Both the position numbers and the translations under genes were made by a program. Under the pieces are notes generated by a model. It was not told where the DNA came from and did no database searches. It saw nothing but the letters and a program-made list of their open reading frames with translations. From the NCBI RefSeq assembly GCF_016865425.1, contig NZ_AP023355.1, forward strand, positions 7,314,198 through 7,378,197: 64,000 nt of DNA, given 5' to 3'. Source of the stretch: Actinocatenispora thailandica. Lineage in GTDB: Bacteria; Actinomycetota; Actinomycetes; Mycobacteriales; Micromonosporaceae. Shown piece after piece: positions 1 to 7,636 of this stretch; the first letter of the stretch is position 1; the number at the start of each line of letters is the position of its first letter.

Positions 1-81
1 CAGCCACTGCCACCGGAGATCTTCTCTCGCGGTATCCGCTCCGCCCTCGACGGAATAGCGGGAAACATCCCCAAGGGGTGA
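1..81 (+). CDS. C-terminal end of an unidentified protein (partial)
   Basis: An open frame runs from the first base to a TGA at 79-81 and encodes 26 residues ending in NIPKG. The 5' part lies outside the window. The residues (PPEIFSRGIRSALDGI) look like ordinary protein sequence, but no family is recognisable. It converges on the minus-strand gene ending at 89. The coding call rests only on an uninterrupted frame and plausible composition, so it is tentative. Confidence 0.4.
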   Translation, partial: QPLPPEIFSRGIRSALDGIAGNIPKG

Positions 82-88
82 CATGCCA

Positions 89-487
89 CTATGGCGCAAC
101 CTTGGGCCAGTGCCCCTTCGGTAGATAGGATCGCGTATTCCCCTGATCAAACAGGTCCATCGTCTTTGCGTAGTCGCCAGCGAACTTTTTGACCATGTCG
201 ATCAGGTTGTTCAAACCCTCTTCCACGATCGACCCGCATGCCCCAGCGAGCTTGTCCAAAGCCTCAGGAATCGACACAATCCCGGCCGTATCGACAGCGG
301 CATCCGTCATCGCCCCCAGAAGCTTCGTCACAATCTTCGCGGTTTCGAGCATGAAGCTCAAGTTGTCAACGGCCTGGGTTTCCAAGAACGTCGCGACTGC
401 CTTGGCATCGTCCACGCCTGTTTGAGGATCGCGTTGTCGCGCTTGAGTTCCGCATTCAGCGGAGCTGCCCACCGAGATCACGAACAA
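89..487 (-). CDS. Hypothetical protein, helical, low-GC region
   Basis: This frame encodes up to 132 residues and no family is recognised. The central part (about residues 27-115) is rich in Ala, Leu, Val, Asp and Lys and should be mostly alpha-helical (ETAKIVTKLLGAMTDAAVDT; NNLIDMVKKFAGDYAKTMD), rather like small WXG100-type helical proteins, though no WXG motif is visible. The longest frame starts at TTG 487. GTG codons downstream (481 and one around 419, before DDAKAVATFL) are at least as likely. Base composition is clearly lower in GC than the genes to the right, which suggests foreign origin. It follows the next minus-strand gene by 34 bp and could be co-transcribed with it. Confidence 0.5.
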   Translation of the reverse strand: MFVISVGSSAECGTQARQRDPQTGVDDAKAVATFLETQAVDNLSFMLETAKIVTKLLGAMTDAAVDTAGIVSIPEALDKLAGACGSIVEEGLNNLIDMVKKFAGDYAKTMDLFDQGNTRSYLPKGHWPKVAP

Positions 488-521
488 CGAAGATTCGTGC
501 GATAAAAGACCATGATCGAGG

Positions 522-803
522 TTAGCTAGCGGAATTGTCCCACTCGGAAGCAGTCATGCCGAAATCCCGCGATATCGGCTTGACGGTAGATCGAAATTTC
601 TCACGGAGGCCCTCTATATTAGGCGAGTCCCCCTCCGATGCCATGACATTCGCAGTTTCTATGACTTCCCTATATGCGGCAACTACTCGAATTTGGAACT
701 GAGACTCGTCAACCTCATGGTCAATGTTGGGGTAGACGACCGGAATGTCGAGAGACGGGTCAGAATAGTCCAATATCGCATGAATGTAGAACCCTGTCTT
801 CAT
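522..803 (-). CDS. Hypothetical protein, low-GC region
   Basis: A 93-residue frame starting at ATG 803 (a TTG precedes it in frame). No family is recognised. The sequence has an acidic middle (YPNIDHEVDESQFQIRV) followed by a predicted helical stretch (VAAYREVIETANVMASEGD). No signal peptide or membrane segment is visible. No good Shine-Dalgarno lies before the start. Its composition matches the gene at 89-487 and differs from the genome to the right of about 840, so the two are probably cargo of the same laterally acquired segment. An immunity or toxin-partner role could be imagined but nothing in the sequence shows it. Confidence 0.45.
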   Translation of the reverse strand: MKTGFYIHAILDYSDPSLDIPVVYPNIDHEVDESQFQIRVVAAYREVIETANVMASEGDSPNIEGLREKFRSTVKPISRDFGMTASEWDNSAS

Positions 804-840
804 CAATTCATAGCGTGGGCTTAGGCCTCCAACCTCGCTG

Positions 841-1402
841 TTTGCTGGGGATCTGCGGAAGATGTTGCCGCGGGTTCCGAAGGCGCCAGATCGGGAGCGG
901 TTCGAGGCGTTCGTCCGCGGCCGGCAGCGTGACCCGCCGCTGCGGGTCGAGCCGGCCGTCGGCGACGTTCGCCGAGGCCGGTCGGCAACTGGCGCATTTG
1001 CATGTGGACTACGAGTCGGTCAAGCCATACCCGCTGGAGATGCAGCTCAGGGAGAAGTCGGCGCAGGGCGAGCGGGAGCTGTGGCGGGTCACGAAGCTGA
1101 AGTGGCGGTCGAAGTCGGACCACTCCGCGATCGTCTACAACTCGCAGGTCACCCTGGCCGGCATCCCGGACGAGGCACACCGCTACCAGCTCGGCTCGCG
1201 TACGGCGTTGGAGTGGCTGATCGATCGGTACCAGGTGAAGATCGACAAGGCGGCCGGCATCGTTAACGACCCGAACGACTGGTGTGACGAGCACGACGAC
1301 CCACGCTACATCGTTGACTTGATCTGTCGGGTGACAACGGTCAGTATCGAAACAATGCGCGTTGTTGACGGGCTGCCTACGCTTGATCTCCTGCCGCGGT
1401 AA
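841..1402 (+). pseudogene. Remnant of a Type ISP restriction-modification enzyme (C-terminal domain)
   Basis: From about 985 to the TAA at 1400-1402 one frame reads FAEAGRQLAHLHVDYESV, then RYQLGSRTALEWLIDRYQV, KAAGIVNDPNDW, DPRYIVDLICRV and SIETMRVVDGLP. This string matches the conserved C-terminal target-recognition region of Type ISP (LlaGI/LlaBIII-like) restriction-modification helicases. Just upstream a different frame (about 841-925) reads DLRKMLPRVPKAPD and RFEAF, which is what should directly precede the AEAGRQLA segment. About 60 bp of unrelated sequence and a frame change separate the two parts. The helicase, nuclease and methylase domains (over 1000 residues) are absent. This is a decayed 3' fragment of a defence gene next to a tRNA gene. 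Confidence 0.75.
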
Positions 1403-1438
1403 AAGCCCGTGACTCTCAGCGAAGCTAGGGACCTTCCA

Positions 1439-1455
1439 ATGAGAAAGCGTCTCAT
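1439..1455. terminator. Small hairpin 3' of the tRNA-Lys gene
   Basis: A perfect inverted repeat ATGAGA, 5-nt loop, TCTCAT lies 8 bp beyond the 3' end of the minus-strand tRNA. It could end the tRNA transcript, but it has no T tract on either strand and only six base pairs, so function is uncertain. Confidence 0.3.
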
Positions 1456-1462
1456 AACAGCG

Positions 1463-1536
1463 TGGGTCGCGTGGGACTCGAACCCACAACCTACGGATTA
1501 AAAGTCCGCAGCTCTGCCAATTGAGCTAGCGACCCT
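1463..1536 (-). tRNA. tRNA-Lys (UUU) with an 8-nt anticodon loop
   Basis: The minus strand folds into a complete cloverleaf. The acceptor stem GGGTCGC pairs with GCGACCC, the D stem GCTC with GAGC, the anticodon stem GCGGA with TCCGT and the T stem GTGGG with CCCAC around TTCGAGT, with discriminator A. No CCA is encoded. The anticodon loop (1505 to 1498) reads C, five T, AA, which is eight nucleotides where seven are normal. A standard lysine tRNA would have C, four T, AA. Identity is therefore lysine by the body, but the loop carries one extra T. Either the T run is miscounted in the assembly or this is an expanded-loop tRNA. The foreign segment lies on the 3' side of the gene, the usual integration side. 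Confidence 0.85.
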
Positions 1537-1687
1537 GCACCGGACACGGTACCCCAAGCGGAGTGCTGCCTGCGTGCCCGGTCGGCGCCGCCAAGTCCAG
1601 GTATTGGTGCAGGTCACAGCGGCCTGCGGGTGGTTCCTGGGCCGGGCTGCGGGCGGTGGCGGGGTCGGCGCGGGCCGGGCCGCGGGG

Positions 1688-2260
1688 TCACGGCGCCGCC
1701 GGCGGCAGGGTGGGGTGCTCGGCCGGATAGAGGCTGACCACGAACGAGTACGAGGTGTCTCCTTCCCGAGGCAGCTGGTCGAACTCGTTGAGCAGGGCGA
1801 CGACGCGTTCCCAGAAGGCGCCGGCCTGGGCGGCGGAGATGTGTGCGTGGTGGCGCAGCGCCCGCATCTGGTCGGCGTGGTAGGCGGGCATGGATTCCTC
1901 GGCGGCGTCGGCGAGTTCGTTGGGCCAGGGCGGTGGCGTGACGTCCTGTGGCCGCACCTTGCCCACGGAGATGTTGCGGGCTGTCCGACCGTAGAAGCTC
2001 TCCTCGATCGCCCGCACTCGCCGGGTCCGCACCACTCGGACGAGTCCCGCGTCCAGCAGCACCTTCACGTGATGGGCGACGGTGCTCTTCGGGCGGCCGA
2101 CCGCCTGGGCGAGTTCGGTGACCGTCGCTGCTCGTTCCAGCAGTAGGTCGAGCAGGATGCCGCGGAACGGGTCGGCGATCGCGCGCAGCTCGTGCGGCGC
2201 GGTCACGATCTTGGCTGCGTCGAGATCGTAGTCCGGGAAGCTCCTATTGATCGAAGTCAC
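1688..2260 (-). CDS. ArsR/HTH_20-type winged-helix transcriptional regulator
   Basis: A 190-residue cytosolic DNA-binding protein. Residues about 20-85 form an ArsR-like winged helix: a DPFRGILLDLL helix, then TVTELAQAVGRPKSTVAHHVKV as recognition helix-turn-helix, and a wing region (AGLVRVVRTRRVRAIEE). The C-terminal half is helical and probably mediates dimerisation or ligand sensing; no metal-binding CxC is seen. The start is GTG 2260, placed exactly 6 nt after a TAGTAT -10 hexamer, so the mRNA is probably leaderless. It diverges from the hydrolase gene at 2321 with 60 bp between starts and likely controls both. The effector is unknown. Confidence 0.85.
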   Translation of the reverse strand: MTSINRSFPDYDLDAAKIVTAPHELRAIADPFRGILLDLLLERAATVTELAQAVGRPKSTVAHHVKVLLDAGLVRVVRTRRVRAIEESFYGRTARNISVGKVRPQDVTPPPWPNELADAAEESMPAYHADQMRALRHHAHISAAQAGAFWERVVALLNEFDQLPREGDTSYSFVVSLYPAEHPTLPPAAP

Positions 2261-2261
2261 T

Positions 2262-2278
2262 CGAATATACTAACTTCG
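2262..2278. promoter_or_regulatory. Leaderless -10 and candidate operator for the ArsR-type gene
   Basis: On the minus strand TAGTAT (2272-2267) lies 6 nt before the GTG start at 2260. The same stretch forms an imperfect inverted repeat CGAA-N9-TTCG in the divergent intergenic space, a plausible autoregulatory site. The geometry is seen in the sequence; binding is inferred. Confidence 0.45.
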
Positions 2279-2320
2279 TGGATCATTGGCGGTGACCCGC
2301 CGTTCGATCAGGGAGGAAGC

Positions 2321-2899
2321 ATGGCCGAAGTCGTCCTGTTCCACCACGCGCTCGGGCTCACGCCTGGCGTCGTCGGCTTCGCCGACCAGTTGCGCCGCGC
2401 CGGCCACATCGTCCACACCCCGGACCTGTTCGAGGGACGGACGTTCGGCAGCATCGCCGAGGGGATGAGTCACGTCGAGCAGATCGGCTTCGGCGAGGTG
2501 ATCGAACGAGGCACCCGCGCTGTGGACGACCTGCCCGCCGCGTTGGTCTATGCGGGCTTCTCGCTGGGGGTGCTGCCGGCGCAGAAGCTCGCCCAGACCC
2601 GGGCGGGTGCGCGCGGCGCCCTGCTGTACCACGCGTGCGTGCCGACCGTGGAGTTCGGCGGCCGCTGGCCGGGAGACGTCCCGGTGCAGGTGCACGGCAT
2701 GGACGCCGATCCGATCTTCGCCGGGGAAGGCGACCTCGACGCGGCGCGGGAACTGGCGAAGGAGAGCCGGCACGCCGAACTGTTCGTCTACCCCGGTGAC
2801 CAGCACTACTTCGCCGACCCGACGCTGCCCTCCTACCGGGCGGAAGCGGCGGCGCTGCTGACCTCGCGCACGCTGGAGTTCCTGTCCACCCGCTCCTGA
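2321..2899 (+). CDS. Dienelactone hydrolase family protein (alpha/beta hydrolase)
   Basis: A 192-residue cytosolic alpha/beta hydrolase of the DLH family. It begins MAEVVLFHHALGLTPGV, the usual oxyanion/N-terminal strand of this actinobacterial subgroup. The nucleophile elbow reads GFSLG, so the nucleophile is Ser rather than the Cys of classical dienelactone hydrolases. The acid (GMDADPIF) and the histidine (GDQHYFADP) follow in the expected order. ATG 2321 is preceded by GGGAGGAAGC, a strong ribosome site, so longer upstream frames are rejected. It is divergent from the ArsR-type gene, which probably represses it. The substrate is unknown; members of this subgroup hydrolyse small esters or lactones. 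Confidence 0.87.
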   Translation: MAEVVLFHHALGLTPGVVGFADQLRRAGHIVHTPDLFEGRTFGSIAEGMSHVEQIGFGEVIERGTRAVDDLPAALVYAGFSLGVLPAQKLAQTRAGARGALLYHACVPTVEFGGRWPGDVPVQVHGMDADPIFAGEGDLDAARELAKESRHAELFVYPGDQHYFADPTLPSYRAEAAALLTSRTLEFLSTRS

Positions 2900-3111
2900 G
2901 ACCGGCACGGCGAACGCGCTGCCGGCAACTCGGGTATGCAGAGCGGGGGGTTCGTCGGACGATGGTGATCAGCGCGGTCGCGGCGGTGGCATAGGGAGCT
3001 GCTGATCCATGAGCTGTTCCAGTACCTACTGGGCGGCGTCCGCCGCCTGGCCGCGGCTCCGGTGACAGGTGTCCACGGTGTAACGGCAGCTGGATCTCGC
3101 TGCGGACCCGC

Positions 3112-3558
3112 TCACCGCGCCAGCACCAACGCGTGGGCCACGACGATCACCACCGCGAGCAACACCCCGGCACCAGCGACCGCCTGTGGCCATCCGCCGA
3201 CCCGCAGCGTGATGGAGCGCCGGAGGGCGAGCAGCGAGACACCGCCGGATACGAGTCCCAGCGCGAGGCCGATCCGTCCCGCCGTGTGCATCAGCTGTTC
3301 GCCCAGCACGGCCGAGCTGGTCACCGTCAGCGGGCCGGCTATCGCGTACTGCAACAGCTGTAGAAAGTCGGAACCCAGCAGACCGGTCAGCGCCAGCACG
3401 AACCCGGTGAGTGCCAGGGGCTCTGGGCGCCCGAGCGCCGCCCACACGCTCGGACGAGCCTCTTTCCGACGAACCGCTTCCCCGCGGCCGGCTGGTTCGG
3501 AATCCAGGTCGATGCAAGGCTCGTCGTACTTCTCCTGATCTGCGCCCCGTTCGCTCAT
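3112..3558 (-). CDS. Hypothetical small integral membrane protein
   Basis: A 148-residue protein with a charged cytoplasmic N-terminus (about 45 residues, MSERGADQEKYDEP) followed by three to four hydrophobic helices (LALTGFVLALTGLL, LLQYAIAGPLTV, IGLALGLVSGGVSLLAL, AGAGVLLAVVIVVAHALVLA). The family is not recognised, but the layout resembles small actinobacterial membrane proteins of unknown role. ATG 3558 has no clear ribosome site, so the start could be different. It stands alone between two plus-strand units, and context gives no function. Confidence 0.6.
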   Translation of the reverse strand: MSERGADQEKYDEPCIDLDSEPAGRGEAVRRKEARPSVWAALGRPEPLALTGFVLALTGLLGSDFLQLLQYAIAGPLTVTSSAVLGEQLMHTAGRIGLALGLVSGGVSLLALRRSITLRVGGWPQAVAGAGVLLAVVIVVAHALVLAR

Positions 3559-3758
3559 CCGGAAATGGTATGCACGGCGTCGATGGTCCGCGATCGTCAC
3601 GCGCGCGGATGCCGGTCGGGCAGCACGGCGGGCGGTGCCGGTGTCCGGCGCGGCACGGTGTCTCCGACGAGACCTCGCGGCCGGAAGGGCTGATCGCGTC
3701 GAGCGTGGTGCGGGCGCGGCGGAACTACGGGGGCTGGCCCCAGGGTGCTCGCCGGATC

Positions 3759-3781
3759 TCACTCTTACGGTGTAAAAGTGA
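3759..3781. promoter_or_regulatory. TetR operator overlapping a leaderless promoter
   Basis: A 23-bp imperfect palindrome has arms TCACT.TTAC and GTAA.AGTGA. It covers a TACGGT -10 hexamer (3766-3771) and the GTG start codon at 3778, six nt downstream. A repressor bound here would block both transcription and initiation of the TetR-lnt unit, which suggests autoregulation. Confidence 0.6.
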
Positions 3782-4353
3782 CCGAGACACGAGCGACGAT
3801 CGCGGCGGCGGCCCGGCGGATCCTGGAGGACGAGGGCGTCGCCGCGGTGACCATGCGGCGCATCGCGACCGAGTGCGGGGTCAGCGCGATGACGCCCTAC
3901 TGGCACTTCCCGAACCGGGAGACGCTGCTGGAACAGGTCTGCCAGGAGGCGTTCGACGAGGTGGCGGCCGGCTGGCGGCAGCGCACCACGAAACAGGATC
4001 CGCTGGCCGACCTGCACGCGACGACCGACCTGCTGCTCGACTTCGCGCTGCACCGGCCACGCCTCTACGACTACCTGTTCACCGCGCCGCGCCCCGCCGC
4101 CCGCCGGTACCCGGACGACTTCGCCGCCGGCGACTCGCCCACCCTCAACGTCCTGATCGAGGCGCTGCGCAACGGAATGCGCCGCGGCGTCCTGCGCGAC
4201 GACGATCCGGTCGGCGTCGCGCTGACCCTCGCCGCCCAGCTGCACGGGCTGATCGCGCTGCACCACGGAGGTCGGATCGGCCTGCCGGACGACGAATTCC
4301 GCGCGCTGTGCCACCGCAACCTGGAGAGGATCCTCGATGGCATCACCGGATGA
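3778..4353 (+). CDS. TetR/AcrR family transcriptional regulator
   Basis: A 191-residue regulator with a typical N-terminal TetR helix-turn-helix (about residues 3-50: RATIAAAARRILEDEGVAAV, then RRIATECGVSAMTPYWHF). The C-terminal part is a helical ligand pocket that resembles the TetR_C domain with Trp/Phe-rich helices (DYLFTAPRP; LAAQLHGLIALHHGG). I take GTG 3778 rather than GTG 3745 because it follows TACGGT by 6 nt and the extra residues do not belong to the family. The end overlaps the start of the acyltransferase gene by 17 nt, so the two are co-translated. The palindrome over the start suggests it represses its own unit. The ligand is unknown. Confidence 0.85.
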   Translation: MTETRATIAAAARRILEDEGVAAVTMRRIATECGVSAMTPYWHFPNRETLLEQVCQEAFDEVAAGWRQRTTKQDPLADLHATTDLLLDFALHRPRLYDYLFTAPRPAARRYPDDFAAGDSPTLNVLIEALRNGMRRGVLRDDDPVGVALTLAAQLHGLIALHHGGRIGLPDDEFRALCHRNLERILDGITG

Positions 4354-5890
4354 GCGGTCCATCGGGCGAAGCGCCGTACTCGCGCTGGTCGCCGCCGCAT
4401 CGTCGGGCGCCCTGGGCTACCTCGGTACCGGGTTGCACCCGGTCGCCGCGCTGACCTGGCTGGTGCCGCTGCCGGTGCTGCTCGCCGCGCCCCGGCTGCG
4501 CTGGCCGTGGGCGCTCGGTGCCACCGCGGCCGGTTGGATCGCCGCCCAGTCCACCCTGTGGTCCTACTTCGCCCACCAGCTCCGGATGCCGCCCGGCATC
4601 CTGGTGGCGGTACTGGCGTTCTACCCGCTGCTCGCGGTCGCCGCGGTCGGGCTGTTCCGGGTACTGCTGCGCCGGGGCCGGCCGGTGGCTGCGGCGCTGG
4701 CGGTTCCCGCGGTGTGGGCGGCCGGCGAGTACCTGTTGTCGATCGCGCAACCGCACGGCGCCTGGCTGAGTCTCGCCTACACCCAGGCCGGGCTGCGCCC
4801 CGTCGTCCAGGTCGCGTCGCTCACCGGCGCCTGGGGGGTCACGTTCCTGGTCACCGGCGTACCGGCGGTCATCGCCGCGCTCGCGGCGCCGGCCGTGCCG
4901 CGGTTGCGCCTCGCCGTCGCGGCGACCGTACTGCTTCTGCTGACCGCCGGTTACACGACCTACCGGCTGGCCGCCGCGCCGCCCGCGAACCGGGTCCGGG
5001 TGGCGGTACTGGGCGGGCCGGTCGACGGTGAGCCGACGCCCGACTCGGCCGCCGGCCGCGCGCTGCTTTCCCGCTACACCAGGCAGATCGCCGCGGCCGC
5101 CGCGGCCGGTGCGCGGGTCGCGGTACTGCCGGAGAAGGTCTTCGACACCACACCCCGCACCTGGCCGCTGGTCGCCGGCCCGCTGGCCCGGCTGGCTCGA
5201 CGGCGGCACGTCGACATCGTGGTCGGTGCCGTCGCCCGGCGCGGCGGTACGGCCACCAACGTCGCCGTCGCGTTCCCCGCCGACGGCGCGGCCCCGGTCA
5301 GCTACTCCAAGCGGCACCTGATCCCCGGGCTGGAGACCGACGAGGTGCAACCCGGCCACGGCCCGCTGCGGCGGGTACCGGGCACCCGGTACGGGCTGAT
5401 CGTCTGCAAGGATCTCGACTTCCCGGATCTGGTGCGGGACAACCGGAATCACGGCGCCTCGGTGCTGCTCGCGCCGGCCTGGGACCTGGGTGGTGACGGC
5501 TGGCTGCACTCCCGGATGGCGGTGCTGCGCGGGGTGGAGAGCGGGCTGTGGATCGCCCGCGCCGGCCGCTACGGCAGGCTCACCGTCAGCGACCCCACCG
5601 GCCGTGTCGTCGCGGAGGCGGATGCCACCGCACGGCCGGACGCCGTCCTCGTCGCCGCGGTCGCCACCGGGGCGACGCCCACCCCGTACGCCCGGGTTGG
5701 CGACTGGTTCGCCTGGCTGTGCGCTGCTGCCGCCGTCGCGCTGCTCGCCGTCGCCCTCCGCGGTCGGCGCAACGCCGGCCCGGCACGGCGCGCCGGGCGC
5801 GAGCCGTCCGGTGCCCGGCTCACCGGCTCTGCTGGGCCCGGAACACCAGCAGCGCCAGTTGCACGCGATTGTCCAGGCCCGTCTTGGTGA
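4337..5890 (+). CDS. lnt: Apolipoprotein N-acyltransferase
   Basis: A 517-residue membrane enzyme that would transfer a third acyl chain to the N-terminal Cys of lipoproteins. The first about 205 residues contain several membrane helices. Residues about 215-455 form a periplasmic nitrilase/CN-hydrolase domain with the catalytic triad visible: Glu in VLPEKVF, Lys in YSKRHLIPG and Cys in IVCKDLDFPD. A last membrane helix (WFAWLCAAAAVALLAVAL) follows. ATG 4337 is preceded by GGAGAGG and overlaps the TetR gene. The C-terminal tail (about 40 residues, RRNAGPARR onward) is low complexity and overlaps the convergent response-regulator gene by 71 bp, so the natural end of the fold is earlier. Having lnt under a dedicated TetR gene is unusual. 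Confidence 0.87.
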   Translation: MASPDERSIGRSAVLALVAAASSGALGYLGTGLHPVAALTWLVPLPVLLAAPRLRWPWALGATAAGWIAAQSTLWSYFAHQLRMPPGILVAVLAFYPLLAVAAVGLFRVLLRRGRPVAAALAVPAVWAAGEYLLSIAQPHGAWLSLAYTQAGLRPVVQVASLTGAWGVTFLVTGVPAVIAALAAPAVPRLRLAVAATVLLLLTAGYTTYRLAAAPPANRVRVAVLGGPVDGEPTPDSAAGRALLSRYTRQIAAAAAAGARVAVLPEKVFDTTPRTWPLVAGPLARLARRRHVDIVVGAVARRGGTATNVAVAFPADGAAPVSYSKRHLIPGLETDEVQPGHGPLRRVPGTRYGLIVCKDLDFPDLVRDNRNHGASVLLAPAWDLGGDGWLHSRMAVLRGVESGLWIARAGRYGRLTVSDPTGRVVAEADATARPDAVLVAAVATGATPTPYARVGDWFAWLCAAAAVALLAVALRGRRNAGPARRAGREPSGARLTGSAGPGTPAAPVARDCPGPSW

Positions 5891-6482
5891 GTGCGCGCGA
5901 GATGTGCGTCTTGACGGTGCCCTCGCTCATGAACAGGGCCTTGGCGATCGTCGCGTTGGCGGCCCCTTCGGCCACCGCTTCGGCCACCGCACGTTCCCGT
6001 TCGGTGAGTACCGCGAGGGTGCGCGCGGCCCGGGCGTTGCCGTCGTCGCCGCGCGACCGCGCCTGGCGGGCCACCAGCTGCCGGGTGATGGTCGCGGAGA
6101 ACGCGGATTCGCCGGCGGCGGCGAGGTGGATGGCGTGGCAGAGTTCCTGTGGCGCCACGTCCTTCAGCAGGTAGCCGCTGGCGCCCGCCTGCAGCGCGTC
6201 GAGCACGTGGGTGTCCAGGTGGAACGTGGTGAGCATCAGGACCGCGGCGGATGGCACCGCGTGGTGGATCCGGCGGGTCGCCTCGACGCCGTTCATCTCG
6301 GGCATCTGCAGGTCCATCAGTACGACGTCGGGCCGGTGCCGGATGGCGGCGGCGACGGCGTCGGCACCGCTCGGTGCCTCGGCGACGATGGTGATCGTGG
6401 GGTCGGCCGACAGGACCATCGACAGCCCGGCGCGGACCATCGCGTCGTCGTCGACGATGAGGATCGAAACGGTGGTGTTCAT
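5820..6482 (-). CDS. LuxR/NarL-type response regulator
   Basis: A 220-residue two-component response regulator. The receiver (residues about 6-122) has the acidic pair in ILIVDDDAMVRAG, the phosphoacceptor Asp in PDVVLMDLQMPEMNG, and the conserved Thr/Lys in MLTTFHLD and GYLLKDVAP. The C-terminal LuxR HTH (about 150-212) reads LTERERAVAEAVAEGAANATIAKALFMSEGTVKTHISRAL. Its ATG (6480-6482) overlaps the TGA of the kinase gene by 4 nt (ATGA), so the pair is translationally coupled. The gene converges on and overlaps lnt. Target genes are unknown; the membrane proteins at 7767-8776 are the nearest candidates. Confidence 0.92.
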   Translation of the reverse strand: MNTTVSILIVDDDAMVRAGLSMVLSADPTITIVAEAPSGADAVAAAIRHRPDVVLMDLQMPEMNGVEATRRIHHAVPSAAVLMLTTFHLDTHVLDALQAGASGYLLKDVAPQELCHAIHLAAAGESAFSATITRQLVARQARSRGDDGNARAARTLAVLTERERAVAEAVAEGAANATIAKALFMSEGTVKTHISRALTKTGLDNRVQLALLVFRAQQSR

Positions 6483-7636
6483 CGGTGAGGGACTCTGCCA
6501 CGCATCCGGAACTCGCCGGAACCGTCCCCGTGCTCGATGATCTCGTGCTGCACCGTGCCGCCGATGGCGGTGGCACGTTCGGCGAGGCCGCGCAGCCCGG
6601 CGCCGCTGCCGGGCAGCGCCGGGGCGCCCTCGTCGACCGGGTTCGTGACGGTCACCAGGATGTCCCGGCCGTCCCGGCGCACGCCGACGGTCACCAGCGC
6701 GCCGGGGGCGTGTTTGCGCGCGTTGGTCAGCCCCTCCTGGACGATGCGGTAGACCTCTTCCGCGGCCGGGCCCGACTCCTGCCCGGTGTCCTGGTCGAGG
6801 TGCGCGACGACGAGCTGTCCCGCCTGCCGGGCCTCGTCGACGAGGCTCTGGACGGTCCGCTCCTGGTCGGTTTCCTGCGGTACCACCAGGGTGCCGTCGC
6901 GCAGCATGCCGATCACCGAGCGCAGCTCGTCCAGCGCCTTGATCGCGGTCGTGCGGATGGTGGTGGCGGCGGGCCCCACGTCCTTCGCGCTCGCGCCGGC
7001 GACTTCGAGCCCGCCGGCGTACAGCGCGATCAGGGACATGTAGTGCGCGACCGAGTCGTGCATGTCCCGGGCGATCCGGGCACGTTCGGCCTGCTGGATC
7101 TGTTCGGCCCGCAGCGCGCGCTCCCGCTCGATGCGCGCCGCCCGGTCCCGGTAGACGGCCACCAGATCCTGCTGCTTCTGCTGCAGCGCCCCCCAGCCCA
7201 CGACCGCCAGCGCGATCGCCGCGTTGACCACGATGGTCAGGCTGAGTACGGAGTTGGCCGGGTAGAGAAGCCAGAAGCCGAGCGCGCCGGCCAGGTCGGC
7301 GAACGCGACCAGGAAAGCGAGCTCGATGCGCCGGGTACGTGCCACGGCGAACAGTGCCACGTAGTTGGCGACGCCGGCGGTCGCGGCGAAGCCGGCGACG
7401 ACCGCGAGCGCCAGTCCGACGCCGACCGGGGCGCGCCGCCGGAGCAGCAGGGTGATGCTGGCGGCAGCACCCACCGTGACGTCCAGGACGCGCCACCCGC
7501 CGCCGGGCCGCTGTTCGAGGACCAGGAACAGCATCGCGAGGCCACCGGCGAACGAGGCGAGCACCAGCAGCGCCGACCTCCCGCGTGATTCCCATCGCTG
7601 CCGGCTGCCGCGCGAGTCGGTCGCAGAGAGCTGCAC
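6479..7636 (-). CDS. Sensor histidine kinase (NarL-partner type, HisKA_3)
   Basis: A 385-residue membrane kinase. About five hydrophobic helices occupy residues 22-165, followed by a basic coiled segment (RAARIERERALRAEQIQQ) and the HisKA_3 dimerisation box ARIARDMHDSVAHYMSLIAL with the phosphorylated His. The ATPase part shows EEVYRIVQEGLTNARKHA (N box) and GSGAGLRGLAERA (G box). The start is GTG 7636, exactly 6 nt after a TAGGCT hexamer, so the transcript is likely leaderless. It pairs with the overlapping response regulator. No extracytoplasmic sensor domain is present, so the signal is probably membrane-related, as in LiaS/DesK-like kinases. Confidence 0.9.
   Translation of the reverse strand: MQLSATDSRGSRQRWESRGRSALLVLASFAGGLAMLFLVLEQRPGGGWRVLDVTVGAAASITLLLRRRAPVGVGLALAVVAGFAATAGVANYVALFAVARTRRIELAFLVAFADLAGALGFWLLYPANSVLSLTIVVNAAIALAVVGWGALQQKQQDLVAVYRDRAARIERERALRAEQIQQAERARIARDMHDSVAHYMSLIALYAGGLEVAGASAKDVGPAATTIRTTAIKALDELRSVIGMLRDGTLVVPQETDQERTVQSLVDEARQAGQLVVAHLDQDTGQESGPAAEEVYRIVQEGLTNARKHAPGALVTVGVRRDGRDILVTVTNPVDEGAPALPGSGAGLRGLAERATAIGGTVQHEIIEHGDGSGEFRMRGRVPHR

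Noticed and set aside
1463-1536. att site duplicated inside the window
   Set aside because: No second copy of the tRNA 3' end was found within 1-1460; if it exists it lies outside the window.
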